From Prosthecobacter debontii (GTDB lineage Bacteria > Verrucomicrobiota > Verrucomicrobiia > Verrucomicrobiales > Akkermansiaceae), in contig CAMCYT010000167.1 of the NCBI GenBank assembly GCA_945885485.1, positions 1 through 5,874 on the forward strand: 5,874 nucleotides of DNA. Reading direction: 5' to 3'. A model generated the notes under the pieces. The model was not told the origin of the DNA and made no database searches. It saw only the letters and a list, made by a program, of their open reading frames with translations. The position numbers were made by a program, and so were the translations under genes. How positions within the stretch are numbered: position 1 is the stretch's first letter; every line of letters begins with the position of its first letter. This document shows, piece by piece, positions 5,782 through 5,874 of the stretch.

Positions 5782-5873
5782 AACCACGGATTACACGGAA
5801 TGGTCGCTCCCGCACTTTTTGGTCAACTTCTATTCTTATTCTTCACTCCGTGTATTCCGTGCAATCCGTGGTT
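5782..5873. repeat. 92-bp inverted-repeat element with 20-bp arms (9-bp-period repeat units)
   Basis: The left arm (5782-5801) begins AACCACGGATTACACGG, and the reverse complement of the right arm (5854-5873) is the same except for one base (A to G), so 19 of 20 positions match. The right arm continues inwards as a third unit: CACGGATTG, CACGGAATA, CACGGAGTG, period 9. The 52-bp centre has no ORF. The palindromic form and position just past a terminator suggest a REP- or MITE-like dispersed element, or two facing copies of a short tandem repeat. The right arm ends one base before the window edge, so the element may continue. Confidence 0.7.
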
Positions 5874-5874
5874 C

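Overview
The window carries a five-gene block on the minus strand (about 5142 down to 160) and, divergent from it, a plus-strand ribosomal protein L9 gene (5228-5698). The organism is probably a Gram-negative-type bacterium, most likely Verrucomicrobiota. This is an inference from the style of the L9 and ABC-permease proteins, the near absence of Shine-Dalgarno sequences, moderate GC genes with AT-rich spacers, and intergenic short-period repeats of the 'AACC(R)CGGAT' type. No rRNA, protein phylogeny or other hard taxonomic marker was available to confirm it.

Minus-strand block, in transcription order: (1) a 138-residue exported, cysteine-rich protein of unknown function (5142-4726); (2) a 96-bp spacer with a terminator- or attenuator-like hairpin; (3) a HlyD/MacA-type periplasmic adaptor (4629-3235); (4) a LolD/MacB-type ABC ATPase (3238-2549); (5) a first FtsX/MacB-type permease (2552-1413); (6) a 104-bp spacer holding a heptamer tandem repeat and an AT palindrome; (7) a second FtsX/MacB-type permease (1308-160). 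The adaptor, ATPase and first permease are joined by two 4-base ATGA stop/start overlaps. Together they look like a complete inner-membrane part of a tripartite ABC exporter: one ATPase, two different permeases that may form a heterodimer, and an adaptor reaching towards an outer-membrane channel. No outer-membrane channel (TolC type) is encoded here, and the substrate cannot be read from the sequence.

Right part: an 85-bp divergent spacer separates the cysteine-rich gene from rplI. The L9 gene is complete and is followed by a strong intrinsic terminator (5726-5758). Beyond that lies a 92-bp inverted-repeat element (5782-5873) that reaches the window edge. The left edge (1-159) is non-coding and AT-rich. 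It holds a decamer repeat related in style to the right-hand element, close to the 3' end of the transporter operon.

The exporter is a well-known architecture. The parts most worth a second look are the cysteine-rich secreted protein beside it, the hairpin separating the two, a cysteine pair in the periplasmic domain of the first permease, and three kinds of short-period intergenic repeats placed at gene ends.
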